Positions 35,035 to 44,156 of a DNA stretch of 64,000 bases are shown in pieces. This stretch comes from JAJTHJ01 sp046316025. Lineage in GTDB: Bacteria > Pseudomonadota > Gammaproteobacteria > Burkholderiales > Burkholderiaceae_F. The position numbers and the translations under genes were made by a program. Below the pieces are notes generated by a model. The model was not told where the DNA came from. It saw only the letters and a program-made list of their open reading frames with translations, and searched no databases. Positions within the stretch are counted from its first letter, which is position 1. Each line of letters begins with the position of its first letter. The DNA is taken from positions 3,799 through 67,798 of the forward strand of contig JBKCXU010000078.1 of the NCBI GenBank assembly GCA_046316025.1, given 5' to 3'.

Positions 35035-37034
35035 GCGTCCCTCACGTGCGCCAGCGCTTCATGCGCGGACTCGTAGATGTGCGGCGCGAGTCCGCGGCCG
35101 GACAGCGCCTTGCCGAGCTTGGCGCGCAGAAAACCCGAGGTGCCGTAGCGACTTACACCCCAGTAGTAGCGCTCGGTCAAGCGCTTGACCATCGCGGCGT
35201 AGCTGTCCTCGATCTCAGGGGCGAGTTCGAAGTGGTCGTAGTTGACGATCGCGTACACACGATGCGCGATCTTGGCGAGCAGAGTGCCAATCTCGCGCTC
35301 GATCGCATCGACGTCCCCCTGCCTGCGCACCGCCAGCCGCTCGAAGTTGATGTAGAGCACGTTGGTCTCGCCATCGAAGGTGAGCCGCGCCGAAAGTGGA
35401 ATGACCAGCATCCGCTCGCGCAGGCCCATCGGGCCTTCGCCGAAAACAGCCGCGTCCATCAGCTTCGGATCGCCGCGGACGATCGGCTTGAACTCCATTC
35501 GCGCCAGGATGTCGCGCTCGATGTCCACGCCGGGGGCGACTTCGATCAGTTCCAGCCCGTCGGGCGCGAGTTTGAACACGCAGCGCTCGGTCACGTACAG
35601 CACCGGCTGGCCGCGCTTGTTGGCATAAGCGCCCGAGAAAGTGCGGTGTTCGACCTCGCGTACAAACTTGATCGGCCCGTTGTCGTTGACGATGGAGAGC
35701 ATGCCGCCTTCGACCTGCACGCGCAGATCGCCGGCGGTGAAGGTGCCGACGAACACCAGCCGCTTGGCAGACTGCGAGATGTTGATGAAGCCGCCGGCCC
35801 CCGCCAGCCGCGGGCCGAACTTGCTGACGTTGAGATTGCCTTCGCGATCGGCCTGCGCCAGCCCGAGGAAGGCGAGGTCCAGGCCGCCGCCGTCGTAGAA
35901 GTCGAACTGGTAGGGCTGGTCGATGATCGCCTGCGTGTTGATCGCGGCACCGAAGTTAAGCCCCGAGGCCGGCACGCCGCCCACCACGCCCGGCTCGGCG
36001 GTAAGCGTCATCAGGTCGATCACCTTTTCTTCGGCGGCGACGGCCGACACACCTTCGGGCATGCCGATGCCGAGGTTGACCACACTGTTGGCCGCCAGCT
36101 CCAGCGCGGCGCGGCGGGCGATGATCTTGCGCTCGCTCATCGGCATCGTCGCAATGGCCGAGGCCGGAACGCGAATCTCGCCGGCAAAGGCTGGACTGTA
36201 CGGCTCGACAAAGGTCTGCATGTGGTATTCGGGCTTTTCCGCGACCACCACGCAGTCCACCAGCACGCCGGGGATCTTCACCTGCCGCGGGTTCAGCGAC
36301 CCGCGCTCTGCTATGCGCTCGACCTGCACGATCACGATGCCGCCCGAGTTGCGCGCCGCCATCGCGATGGCCAGCGCCTCCAGTGTCAGTGCCTCTTTCT
36401 CCATCGTGATGTTGCCGTCCACATCGGCCGTGGTGCCGCGCACGATGCCGACATCGATCGGGAAGGCCTTGTAGAAGAGAAAGTCCTCGCCGTCGATGGG
36501 CATGACGCTGACGAGATCTTGCGTGGTCGCCGAGTTGATCTTGCCTCCGCCCAGGCGCGAATCGACAAAGGTGCCGAGACCAATGCGAGACAAATGCCCC
36601 GGTTTGCCGGCCGCGATGTCGCGAAACAGATGCGTGATCACGCCCTGCGGCAGGTTGTAGGCCTCGATCTGGTTGCCGACGGCCAGCGCTTGCAGCTTGG
36701 GCACCAGCCCCCAATGGCCGCCGATCACGCGCTTGACGAGGCCCGCGTGGCCGAGGTGATTCAGGCCCCGGTCCTTGCCATCGCCCTGGCCGGCGGCGTA
36801 GACGAGCGTCAGGCCTTCCGGGTGGCCGATGCCGTCGGGGTCGCGCTCGCCCGACTCCAGGAAGCGCGCTTCCAGCGCGACGGCTATGTTCTCCGCGAAG
36901 CCGATGCCGACGAAGCCGCCGGTGGCGACGGTGTCGCCGTCCTGGATCAATTGCACCGCCTCGCGCGCGGTGACGATCTTGCCTCGCTCGAAGCTACGCA
37001 GCGCTTGCAGCAGCTCGCGTCCGTGTGTGCTCAT
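35031..37034 (-). CDS. Acetate/propionate CoA-transferase (YdiF/Pct-like) with C-terminal extension
   Basis: A 667-residue family I CoA-transferase in which alpha and beta halves are fused. The oxyanion region [13 protein letters not shown] is N-terminal. The active-site Glu347 lies in [16 protein letters not shown], preceded by [17 protein letters not shown]. It exchanges CoA between short-chain acyl-CoAs and acetate or similar acids. Relatives such as YdiF are about 530 residues; here some 130 further residues follow (from about 535), including a segment that looks like an alpha/beta domain ([20 protein letters not shown]). The role of that extension is unknown. Confidence 0.9.
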   Translation of the reverse strand: MSTHGRELLQALRSFERGKIVTAREAVQLIQDGDTVATGGFVGIGFAENIAVALEARFLESGERDPDGIGHPEGLTLVYAAGQGDGKDRGLNHLGHAGLVKRVIGGHWGLVPKLQALAVGNQIEAYNLPQGVITHLFRDIAAGKPGHLSRIGLGTFVDSRLGGGKINSATTQDLVSVMPIDGEDFLFYKAFPIDVGIVRGTTADVDGNITMEKEALTLEALAIAMAARNSGGIVIVQVERIAERGSLNPRQVKIPGVLVDCVVVAEKPEYHMQTFVEPYSPAFAGEIRVPASAIATMPMSERKIIARRAALELAANSVVNLGIGMPEGVSAVAAEEKVIDLMTLTAEPGVVGGVPASGLNFGAAINTQAIIDQPYQFDFYDGGGLDLAFLGLAQADREGNLNVSKFGPRLAGAGGFINISQSAKRLVFVGTFTAGDLRVQVEGGMLSIVNDNGPIKFVREVEHRTFSGAYANKRGQPVLYVTERCVFKLAPDGLELIEVAPGVDIERDILARMEFKPIVRGDPKLMDAAVFGEGPMGLRERMLVIPLSARLTFDGETNVLYINFERLAVRRQGDVDAIEREIGTLLAKIAHRVYAIVNYDHFELAPEIEDSYAAMVKRLTERYYWGVSRYGTSGFLRAKLGKALSGRGLAPHIYESAHEALAHVRDA

Positions 37035-37120
37035 CGCTTCCCCCCATCGAACCCAGATCGGGGAGTTTGATGCGCAAAGCGGTCGCGCGGCAAGCGCGAC
37101 CGCTGTTTGCCCGACAGACC

Positions 37121-37249
37121 TAAGAAAACACTGAAAAAGCGTAGCGAGCGGCCCAAGTCCGGCCCGAGGAGCGCACCCGTACAGAGGGGTACGGCGAACA
37201 CCACAGGGGCGGAATTGGGCCGCGCGGTAGCCTATTCAGTGTTTCCTTA
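37121..37249. repeat. 129-bp MITE-like element with 15-bp terminal inverted repeats
   Basis: Ends are TAAGAAAACACTGAA (37121-37135) and TTCAGTGTTTCCTTA (37235-37249), matching as inverted repeats at 14 of 15 positions. Internal inverted segments include GCGGCCCAA and TTGGGCCGC, and GTACAGAGGGGTAC. No coding capacity. It abuts the OmpA-family gene, whose TAA stop lies in the right terminal repeat. Confidence 0.75.
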
Positions 37250-37768
37250 AGGTTGCACGCTGACTTCCACCCGGCGCGCTTCGGGGTCGGTGCCGGTGCC
37301 GGTCGTTTCCTGCGGCTTTTGCAGAACGATCCGATCCTCGGCAATGCCGGCCGCCTTCAACTGGTCACGCACGGCCTTGGCGCGATTCTTCGCGAGCTCG
37401 TGGTTCGCGTCGCGGTTGCCGGTCGGATCGTGGAAGCCGGAGATCACCGCCTTCGCGCCGGCGTTGGCCTGCAGGTAGGCGACGATCGGCGCCAGACTCG
37501 CCTCGCTGTCGGCGGGGAGGTGGAACTTGTCCAGTTCGAAATAGATCTTGGCGAAAGGCAGCGCTGCCGGTACCGGCGCCGCCACCGGCGCAGGTGCAGG
37601 CGTAGCCGCCGGCGCGACCGCGGGCGCAACACAGCAGCCGGCGGTGTTCGGGCCACGTCCCATCAGCCAAAGCAGCAGCAACAGGATCGCCAGCGCCGTC
37701 GCCACCGTCAGATGCAGACGGTCGCGCCGGCGCTGCGCTTGCGCCCAGCGGGATTTGATCGTGTTCAT
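37247..37768 (-). CDS. OmpA family protein
   Basis: A 173-residue envelope protein: basic N-terminus, one membrane segment (VATALAILLLLLWLM), an Ala/Pro-rich linker, then a C-terminal OmpA domain. The DPTGNRDANHELAKNRAKAV segment keeps the Asp and Arg that contact peptidoglycan. It is probably anchored in the inner membrane with the domain in the periplasm. The ATG at 37768 has GGGAG upstream; another ATG at 37780 overlaps the preceding stop. It forms an operon with the HhH gene. Confidence 0.87.
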   Translation of the reverse strand: MNTIKSRWAQAQRRRDRLHLTVATALAILLLLLWLMGRGPNTAGCCVAPAVAPAATPAPAPVAAPVPAALPFAKIYFELDKFHLPADSEASLAPIVAYLQANAGAKAVISGFHDPTGNRDANHELAKNRAKAVRDQLKAAGIAEDRIVLQKPQETTGTGTDPEARRVEVSVQP

Positions 37769-37779
37769 CGTCGCTCCCA

Positions 37780-38223
37780 TCAGGCGTCGCGGCGCACGCC
37801 GGCGTCCAGCTTGTCCTGCAACGCCGCAAGCTCAGTCCAGCGGTTGTCGGCGGCCAGGCGCGACTGCTCGGGCCAGGTGCCGGGGTCGGCCAGCTTGAAG
37901 CGCGGGCCGGCCTGGGTGAGGATGTCTCGCAACGTCGATACCGGCGCCACCGCCAGCTTGGCGAAAGTGGTGATGCCGGCGGCACGCAGCAGGCGTGCGA
38001 TCTGCGGCCCGATGCCTTCGATGATTTCGAGATTTTCGTCGCTGGTGACCGCGAACCCGGCCGCCCTTGCCTTGGCGAAGTCCACCGTACTCAGCGGCGC
38101 CGCCGCGGGAGCCACATGCTCCGCCGCCGGCGCAAGCTTCGCGCGGCCAAACAGCCAACTCGCCAACCAGCCGAGCAGGAAGCCCAGCAACAACCACCAG
38201 AAACTGCAGATCAAACTGCTCAT
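37780..38223 (-). CDS. Membrane-anchored helix-hairpin-helix protein
   Basis: A 147-residue protein with an N-terminal transmembrane helix (ICSFWWLLLGFLLGWLASWL), an Ala/Pro linker, and a helix-hairpin-helix domain (ENLEIIEGIGPQIARLLRAA, then GITTFAKLAVAP). Such domains occur in the family annotated as predicted 5' DNA nuclease-like, but no nuclease residues can be assigned. It is the first gene of a two-gene unit with the OmpA-family gene. Confidence 0.82.
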   Translation of the reverse strand: MSSLICSFWWLLLGFLLGWLASWLFGRAKLAPAAEHVAPAAAPLSTVDFAKARAAGFAVTSDENLEIIEGIGPQIARLLRAAGITTFAKLAVAPVSTLRDILTQAGPRFKLADPGTWPEQSRLAADNRWTELAALQDKLDAGVRRDA

Positions 38224-38350
38224 GTTTTACCCTCGAATGAGTTTGAAAAAAAGTGCGCCCTTTTAGCGCGGGGCGGACTCTAGCAGCGCAAGATGGCGTG
38301 CGCGCTACATTTCAAGTTTTCGCTTTTCGGATTGCGCAGCAGGGGAATCT

Positions 38351-39109
38351 ATGGACATCGACAGCAGGGTATTCATCGTCACCGGCGGCGCCTCGGGACT
38401 GGGCGGCGCCACCTCGCGGATGCTGGCCGCGAACGGCGGCAAGGTCGTGATCGCCGACGTGCAGGCCGACCGGGGCGAGGCGCTGGCGGCCGAACTGGGC
38501 GCGAAGTTCGTCCGGTGCGACGTGACCTCCGAAGCCGACGGCACGGCCGTCGTCAATGCAGCACTTGCAATGGGCACGCTGCGCGGGCTGATCAACTGCG
38601 CCGGCATCGCCATCGGCGAGAAGACCGTCGGCAAGGACGGCCCGCACGCGCTGGCGAGCTTTGCGCGCGTGATCGGCATCAACCTGATCGGCAGCTTCAA
38701 CATGATCCGGCTGGCGGCCGACGCGATGAGCAAGCAGGCGCCGGAAGCCACCGGCGAGCGCGGCGTGATCGTCAACACCGCGTCGGTCGCGGCCTTTGAC
38801 GGGCAGATCGGCCAGGTGGCCTATGCGGCGTCCAAGGGCGGCATTGTCGGCATGACACTGCCGTTGGCGCGCGACCTGTCTCGCAGCGGCATCCGCTGCA
38901 TGACCATCGCGCCAGGCATCTTCGAAACCCCGATGCTGCTCGGCATGTCGCCCGAGGTGCAGGATTCGCTCGGCAAGCAGGTGCCCTTCCCCTCGCGCCT
39001 GGGCAAACCCGCCGAGTACGCCGAGCTCGTCCACGCGATCCTCGGCAACGTGATGCTGAACGGCGAAACCATCCGCCTGGACGGCGCCATTCGCATGCAG
39101 CCCAAATGA
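38351..39109 (+). CDS. Short-chain dehydrogenase, 3-hydroxyacyl-CoA dehydrogenase type-2-like
   Basis: A 252-residue NAD-dependent SDR. Cofactor motif TGGASGLGG is N-terminal, NCAG follows, and the catalytic Ser/Tyr/Lys are in NTASVAAF and YAASKGG. The sequence resembles type-2 3-hydroxyacyl-CoA dehydrogenases (the HSD17B10 group), which oxidise short and branched 3-hydroxyacyl-CoAs. No other beta-oxidation genes are adjacent. A REP-like inverted repeat with a T run begins 16 bp after its stop and may terminate its transcript. Confidence 0.92.
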   Translation: MDIDSRVFIVTGGASGLGGATSRMLAANGGKVVIADVQADRGEALAAELGAKFVRCDVTSEADGTAVVNAALAMGTLRGLINCAGIAIGEKTVGKDGPHALASFARVIGINLIGSFNMIRLAADAMSKQAPEATGERGVIVNTASVAAFDGQIGQVAYAASKGGIVGMTLPLARDLSRSGIRCMTIAPGIFETPMLLGMSPEVQDSLGKQVPFPSRLGKPAEYAELVHAILGNVMLNGETIRLDGAIRMQPK

Positions 39110-40920
39110 ATTCAGACACTTACAAAATAGGGGTCAGACCCCTATTTCAGGGAAATAGGGGTCTGACCCCTATTTTTTTCATGGTGCTGTTGGCAGTGGG
39201 GTGCGCGACGGCGCCGGAACTGCCGTCGCAACCGGAGCCGCCGAGCGGGTTCCGGGCGGGGGTGACGACCGCCACCGCGACCAAGCACATGGCGGCGTCT
39301 GCGAATCCGCTGGCGACGGAGGCGGGCCGGCAGATGCTGCGTCAGGGCGGCTCGGCGGTGGACGCTGCGGTCGCGATGCAGATGGTGCTCACGCTGGTCG
39401 AGCCGCAAAGCTCGGGCATCGGCGGCGGCGCCTTCATCATGCATTGGGACGGCAAGCGCGTGCAGGCCTTCGACGGCCGCGAGACGGCGCCGCGCGAGGC
39501 GGATGAGAACCTGTTCATGGTCGATGGCAAGCCGATGGCGTTTTACGACGCCGTGGTCGGCGGCCGCTCGGTCGGCACGCCGGGAGCGCTGCGCGTGCTG
39601 GAGGCGGCGCACAAGCAGCACGGCAAGCTGCCGTGGGCGCAGCTCTTCGACCCGGCGATCGCGCTGGCCGAGCAGGGCTTCGTGATTTCGCCACGGCTGG
39701 CCACGCTGATCGAGCAAGACAAGTATCTCGCCCGCGACCCCTCGGCGCGGGCCTACTTTTACAACCCGGACGGCACGCCGAGAAAAGCCGGCACGCTGTT
39801 ACGCAATCCCGAGCTCGCGGCCACGCTGCGCACGATTGCGCAGAACGGGCCGGACGCCTTCTATCGCGGCGCCATAGGCGTCGACGTCGTCGCCAAGGTG
39901 CGCTCGCAGGCCAACGTCGGCCGGCTCGGCACCAGCGACCTTGCCGAATACGAAGCCAAGGAACGTACCGCGATCTGCACCGACTACAAACGCTGGCGCG
40001 TCTGCGGCATGCCGCCACCGTCTTCCGGTGGCATCGCCGTGGCGCAGATGCTCGGCATCTTTGCCAATCGCAACCTCGCGGTCGTGCCGCCGGCGGAAAA
40101 GAACGGCAGCTTGCAGCCGCAGGCCGACGGCGTGCACCTCTTCAGTGAGGCCGGCCGCCTCGCCTTTGCCGACCGCAACCTGTACGTGGCGGACAGCGAC
40201 TTCGTTGTGGTAGACGTCGCGGGCCTGACCGACCCCAAGTACCTCGCCGAGCGCGCCAAGCTGATAACCGACCGCAGCATGGGCCGCGCCCAACCAGGCG
40301 TGCCGCCCGGCACCAAGGTCGGCTTCGCCCCCGACCGCTCGCCCGACCGCGTCGCGACCTCGCACATCTCCGTCGTGGACGACCGAGGCAACGCGCTGTC
40401 GATGACCACCACTATCGAAGACGTGTTCGGCGCGCGGCTGATGGTGCGCGGCTTTCTGCTGAACAACCAGTTGACCGACTTCTCTTTCGCGCCGAGCGAA
40501 GGCGGCAAGCCAGTCGCCAACCGCGTGCAGCCGGGCAAGCGCCCGCGCTCGTCGATGGCACCCACGCTGGTGTTCGACCGCGCCAGCGGCCAATTGGTCG
40601 CCGCGGTCGGCTCGCCCGGCGGCTCGCAGATCATCGGCTATGTCGCCAAGACGCTGGTCGGCCTGCTCGACTGGGACCTCGACGTGCAGCAGGCGATCTC
40701 TCTGCCCAACTTCGGCAGCCGCAATGGTCCGACCGAGCTCGAGCGCGGCCGCATCGATCCGGCGCTGGTCGGCGAGTTGCAGGCACGCGGCCACGAGGTG
40801 CGCGAGATCGACATGACGAGCGGCCTGCAAGGCATCGTCCGCACGCGGCTGCCCGATGGCAAGCCCGGCTGGGCGGGCGGCGCCGACCCGCGGCGCGAGG
40901 GCGTGGCGCTTGGGGATTGA
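39106..40920 (+). CDS. ggt: Gamma-glutamyltransferase, lipoprotein-like, with repeat-altered N-terminus
   Basis: Periplasmic N-terminal-nucleophile hydrolase that cleaves glutathione and gamma-glutamyl compounds. The 604-residue precursor shows the GGT fold: [18 protein letters not shown] early, [14 protein letters not shown], the nucleophile Thr in [12 protein letters not shown], and SMAPTLVF plus GSPGGSQII near the end. The start at 39106 overlaps the SDR stop (ATGA), and codons 7-25 are encoded by the REP-like repeat. An ATG at 39181 would give [13 protein letters not shown], a very short lipoprotein signal with no room for a ribosome binding site. The 5' end appears rebuilt or damaged by the repeat. 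Confidence 0.85.
   Translation: MNSDTYKIGVRPLFQGNRGLTPIFFMVLLAVGCATAPELPSQPEPPSGFRAGVTTATATKHMAASANPLATEAGRQMLRQGGSAVDAAVAMQMVLTLVEPQSSGIGGGAFIMHWDGKRVQAFDGRETAPREADENLFMVDGKPMAFYDAVVGGRSVGTPGALRVLEAAHKQHGKLPWAQLFDPAIALAEQGFVISPRLATLIEQDKYLARDPSARAYFYNPDGTPRKAGTLLRNPELAATLRTIAQNGPDAFYRGAIGVDVVAKVRSQANVGRLGTSDLAEYEAKERTAICTDYKRWRVCGMPPPSSGGIAVAQMLGIFANRNLAVVPPAEKNGSLQPQADGVHLFSEAGRLAFADRNLYVADSDFVVVDVAGLTDPKYLAERAKLITDRSMGRAQPGVPPGTKVGFAPDRSPDRVATSHISVVDDRGNALSMTTTIEDVFGARLMVRGFLLNNQLTDFSFAPSEGGKPVANRVQPGKRPRSSMAPTLVFDRASGQLVAAVGSPGGSQIIGYVAKTLVGLLDWDLDVQQAISLPNFGSRNGPTELERGRIDPALVGELQARGHEVREIDMTSGLQGIVRTRLPDGKPGWAGGADPRREGVALGD
39125..39180. repeat. Pair of 23-bp REP-like palindromes with T run
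   Basis: Two units (39125-39147 and 39153-39175), each containing AGGGGTCAGACCCCT or its reverse complement, are exact reverse complements separated by CAGGG. A run of T follows the second unit. The whole forms a 23-bp stem plus U tract, able to act as a terminator. It lies inside the reading frame of the gamma-glutamyltransferase. Confidence 0.85.
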
Positions 40921-40980
40921 CCCGCCTCGCAGTCGGGCCATCCCCTGTTAGCCTTCACGCTCAACTTCAAGGAGAACCCC

Positions 40981-41487
40981 ATGACGATCAAAGTCGGTGA
41001 CCGTCTGCCCGACGGCACGCTGCAAGAATTCATCGAGGTCGAAACCGCCGGCTGCGCGCTCGGCCCCAACAGTTTCAACGTGGCCGATCTCGTCAAAGGC
41101 AAGAAGATCGCGGTCTTCGGCCTGCCGGGCGCGTTTACGCCCACCTGCTCCGCCCAGCATGTGCCGAGCTACATCCAGCAGTACGACGCGCTGCGCGCCA
41201 AGGGCGTGGACGAGATCTGGTGCCTGTCGGTCAACGACGCCTTCGTGATGGGCGCCTGGGGCCGCGACCAGAAGGCGACCGGCAAGGTAAGGATGATGGC
41301 CGACGGCTCAGCCGACTACACCAAGAAGCTCGGCCTCGAACTCGACCTCGTTTCGCGCGGCCTAGGCATCCGCTGCCAGCGCTTTTCGATGCTGGTCGAA
41401 GACGGCGTGGTCAAGAAACTCAACGTCGAAGCGCCCGGTAAGTACGAAGTGAGCGGCGCGGAGACGATGCTCGCGCAACTGGGCTGA
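40981..41487 (+). CDS. Peroxiredoxin (Prx5-type)
   Basis: A 168-residue thiol peroxidase that reduces H2O2 and organic hydroperoxides. The active site is GLPGAFTPTCS, with the peroxidatic Cys and the conserved Pro and Thr, and the partner Arg lies in GLGIRCQRFSMLVEDG. Length and pattern match bacterial Prx5/AhpE-like 'redoxin' proteins. AAGGAG precedes the ATG. It appears monocistronic, converging on murJ. Confidence 0.95.
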   Translation: MTIKVGDRLPDGTLQEFIEVETAGCALGPNSFNVADLVKGKKIAVFGLPGAFTPTCSAQHVPSYIQQYDALRAKGVDEIWCLSVNDAFVMGAWGRDQKATGKVRMMADGSADYTKKLGLELDLVSRGLGIRCQRFSMLVEDGVVKKLNVEAPGKYEVSGAETMLAQLG

Positions 41488-41504
41488 CCTCGCCCGCGCT
41501 CTGC

Positions 41505-41532
41505 GACAACGCCGCCCGCGGGCGGCGTTGTC
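41505..41532. terminator. Hairpin between peroxiredoxin and murJ
   Basis: A 28-bp perfect palindrome (GACAACGCCGCCCG and its reverse complement) lies between the two converging genes and touches the murJ stop. Only a weak T run follows, so it may be a transcription barrier rather than a canonical intrinsic terminator. Confidence 0.6.
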
Positions 41533-43078
41533 ATTTCGTCCGCAGCAAAAAGTCGCGCGGCCGGAAGCCCAGCGCCAGCAGCAGGCCGAAGTAAACCGCC
41601 ACCGCCGCGACGATGGTGCCGCCCATCCACGCGACGCGCGCAAGCGGCGTGGCCTGCATCGCAATCCAGTCGAAGCGCGAGTTGGCGAGCCACAGCAGCG
41701 CCGCCAGCACCGCCAGCGCCACCGCGAGCTTCGCGAAGAACGCAGGCCACCCCGGCCGCGGCGTGTAGATCGAGCGCCGCCGCAGCGCCCATAACAGCAG
41801 GCCGGCATTGGCAAGCGCGCCCAGGCTGATCGACACCGTCAGCCCGACGTGCGCGAGCCACGGCACCAGCGCCGCGTTGAACGCCAACGTGACGGCAAGC
41901 GAGGCCAGGCCAATCTTCACCGGCGTCTTCATGTCCTGCCGCGAGTAGAACGCCGGCGCCAGGATCTTCACCGCGATCAGCCCAAGCAGACCGATGGCGT
42001 AGCCGGCCAGCGCCGGCGCAGTCTGCGCCACGTCGGTCGCGGTGAAATTGCCGCCTTGGTACAGCACGGCGATCATCGCCTCGGCAAACAGGCCGAGTCC
42101 CACCGCTGCCGGCAACGCCAGTAGGCAGGTCAACCGCAGCCCCCAGTCGAGCAGCCGGCTGTAATCCTCGTGCTGCTCGGCGGCGTAGACACGCGACAGG
42201 CTCGGCAGCAGCACCGTGCCGAAGGCGACACCCAGCAGCGCGGTCGGGAACTCCATCAACCGGTCCGCGTAACTGATCCACGACACGCTGCCGGTCGCCA
42301 GATGCGAGGCAATGTTGGTGTTGATGACGATTGCGATCTGCGCGACCGAGACCGAGAACACCGCCGGCCCCATCAGCAGCAGGATGCGGCGGACGGCCGG
42401 GTCGCGCGCTGCCGCGCGCAGGCTGCTGGCGCGCGGCAGCATGCCGATCCGCGCCAGCGCCGGCACCTGAATCGCCAGTTGCAGCGCCCCGCCCACCAGC
42501 ACTGCGACGACCAGCGCCCAGATCGGCTGCGCCAGATGCGGCGCCAGCCACAGCGCGCAGGCAATGAAGGCGACGTTGAACAACGCCGGCGTGGCCGCCG
42601 GCACCGCAAAGCGCTCGTAGGTGTTGAGCACGCCGGCGGCGCAGGCCACCAGCGACATGAAGAGGATGTAGGGGAACATCCAGCGCGTCATCGCGGTGGC
42701 GAGCGCGAATTTGTCCGGCGAGTCGGCAAAGCCCGAGGCCACCGCCCACACCAGCGCCGGCGCGGCCAGCACCCCGAGCAGCGAGACCACCAGCAGCACG
42801 GCGGCCAGCAGCGACGCCACGTGCGACAGCAGGTCGCGCGTGCGCGCCTCGCCCTCGCGCCTGCGCACGTCCGCCAGGATCGGCACGAAGGCTTGCGTGA
42901 AGGCACCCTCGGCAAACAGCCGCCGCAGCAGGTTGGGCAGGCGGAAGGCGACGTTGAAGGCGTCCATCTCCGCCCCGGCGCCGAAGAGGCGGGCCACGAT
43001 CACCTCGCGCGCCAGCCCAAGCACGCGCGAGACGAGGATCAAACCGCTGACGCTGGCGGCGGCGCGGAGCAGGTTCAC
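41531..43078 (-). CDS. murJ: Lipid II flippase MurJ
   Basis: A 515-residue inner-membrane MOP-superfamily protein with about 14 hydrophobic helices that translocates lipid II for peptidoglycan synthesis. The N-terminus VNLLRAAASVSGLILVSRVL is followed by LGLAREVIVARLFGAGAEMD, with the conserved arginines of the central cavity. The start is GTG at 43078; the frame is open further upstream but overlaps the rpsT promoter region. The gene is divergent from rpsT, the usual betaproteobacterial arrangement. Confidence 0.95.
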   Translation of the reverse strand: MNLLRAAASVSGLILVSRVLGLAREVIVARLFGAGAEMDAFNVAFRLPNLLRRLFAEGAFTQAFVPILADVRRREGEARTRDLLSHVASLLAAVLLVVSLLGVLAAPALVWAVASGFADSPDKFALATAMTRWMFPYILFMSLVACAAGVLNTYERFAVPAATPALFNVAFIACALWLAPHLAQPIWALVVAVLVGGALQLAIQVPALARIGMLPRASSLRAAARDPAVRRILLLMGPAVFSVSVAQIAIVINTNIASHLATGSVSWISYADRLMEFPTALLGVAFGTVLLPSLSRVYAAEQHEDYSRLLDWGLRLTCLLALPAAVGLGLFAEAMIAVLYQGGNFTATDVAQTAPALAGYAIGLLGLIAVKILAPAFYSRQDMKTPVKIGLASLAVTLAFNAALVPWLAHVGLTVSISLGALANAGLLLWALRRRSIYTPRPGWPAFFAKLAVALAVLAALLWLANSRFDWIAMQATPLARVAWMGGTIVAAVAVYFGLLLALGFRPRDFLLRTK

Positions 43079-43137
43079 GCGAGAGAAGCTGGGGTGGCTG
43101 AGGGGCCGCAAGCCTGGCGCGGCCCCGTGAAGCGAAT

Positions 43138-43166
43138 GTGAAGACGCCGGATGAGGCTGGTATAGT
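43138..43166 (+). promoter_or_regulatory. Probable sigma-70 promoter of rpsT
   Basis: TGTGAA (43138-43143), a 17-bp spacer, and TATAGT (43161-43166) preceded by TG as in extended -10 promoters. It lies 74 bp upstream of the rpsT start codon, leaving a leader typical of this autoregulated mRNA. Confidence 0.6.
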
Positions 43167-43239
43167 TTAGGGCTTTCGCGCCGCGTGGGGGTCTGCGCCC
43201 AGCTGGCCGCCCGAGACAACCGTTACGGAATCCATAGTC

Positions 43240-43503
43240 ATGGCCAACAGTAAACAAGCCCGCAAGCGCGCCGAGCAGTCGGTCGCGCGCAATGCGCACA
43301 ACACCTCGCTGCGCTCCAAGGCGCGCAGCGCGATCAAGGCGGTCCGCAAGGCCGTCGCCGCCGGCGACAAGGCCGCCGCCACGGAAATCTTCCGCAAGTC
43401 GATGAGCACGATCGACTCGGTCGCCGACAAGAAGGTGCTTCACAAGAACACCGCCGCCCGCAACAAGAGCCGGCTGGCGTCGGCGATCAAGGCGATGGCG
43501 TAA
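43240..43503 (+). CDS. rpsT: 30S ribosomal protein S20
   Basis: An 87-residue, very basic protein of the small subunit that binds 16S rRNA. The start [20 protein letters not shown] and the C-terminal [18 protein letters not shown] are family hallmarks. Its own promoter lies upstream and an intrinsic terminator downstream, so it is monocistronic. Confidence 0.98.
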   Translation: MANSKQARKRAEQSVARNAHNTSLRSKARSAIKAVRKAVAAGDKAAATEIFRKSMSTIDSVADKKVLHKNTAARNKSRLASAIKAMA

Positions 43504-43528
43504 AGCCGCGTTTCGCCAACTCCGGACG

Positions 43529-43555
43529 ACGGGCCCTGCGGGGCCCGTCTTTATT
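43529..43555 (+). terminator. Intrinsic terminator of rpsT
   Basis: ACGGGCCC and GGGCCCGT form an 8-bp GC stem with a TGCG tetraloop, followed by CTTTATT. It begins 26 bp after the rpsT stop. Confidence 0.88.
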
Positions 43556-43647
43556 GGCGGCTTGTCAATCCGAGCGCCGCGAGGTTTTTCCTGTCGGCGT
43601 AACGGGAAGAGCAATTTCCTCGGTACGCTCGGGACGACAGACCCGCC

Positions 43648-43983
43648 TCAAGGCAGCGAACACCCCTCCGTCACCGGCAAGTCGTTGTCGCGCGCAAAAT
43701 TCAGCGCGAAGTCGAAGGCGAGCGGCTCGATATCTCGCAGCCGTTCATCGACCACCACGCACTTGACGTTGCCGATCGTCAGCGGGCGGACGTAAGGCGA
43801 GTAGCCGAGCATCCCGGCACGCCCCGCCACCGCGCCACCCGGCCGATACGGCGCGAGCACGCCGCACAGGCGCTCGGCCCAGTCGCTGGGACGGAAGCGG
43901 CGGCCGTCGCTGGTGACCCCGTGAATGAAGAACTCGCGCGGCTTGCCAGCGGCTGCGGCGGACGGAACTGGAGGATCGGCCAT
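43648..43983 (-). CDS. DUF3579 family protein
   Basis: A 111-residue protein of the betaproteobacterial DUF3579 family. Recognisable blocks are FFIHGVTSDGRRFRPSDWAE, YSPYVRPLTIGNVKCVVVDE and a C-terminal FDFALNFARDNDL. It normally sits near rpsT and argF; here it is followed on the other side by a decarboxylase gene. Function is unknown. The ATG at 43983 begins a short variable leader; the frame is open upstream. Confidence 0.88.
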   Translation of the reverse strand: MADPPVPSAAAAGKPREFFIHGVTSDGRRFRPSDWAERLCGVLAPYRPGGAVAGRAGMLGYSPYVRPLTIGNVKCVVVDERLRDIEPLAFDFALNFARDNDLPVTEGCSLP

Positions 43984-44156
43984 CGGAGGGGAGGCGCCGC
44001 CTGCGCCGCGCGCGGGACGCGACTGCGGCGCAGGCACGACAACAGCGGCGCGAATTGTATCGGCGCAGGTCGCGGACGCGCCTGCTCGCTTGCGTTTGGC
44101 CGCCGATGCGCGCATAAACGCGGGCTGTCCGCAACCCCTACCGCAAGGGCCGACGC

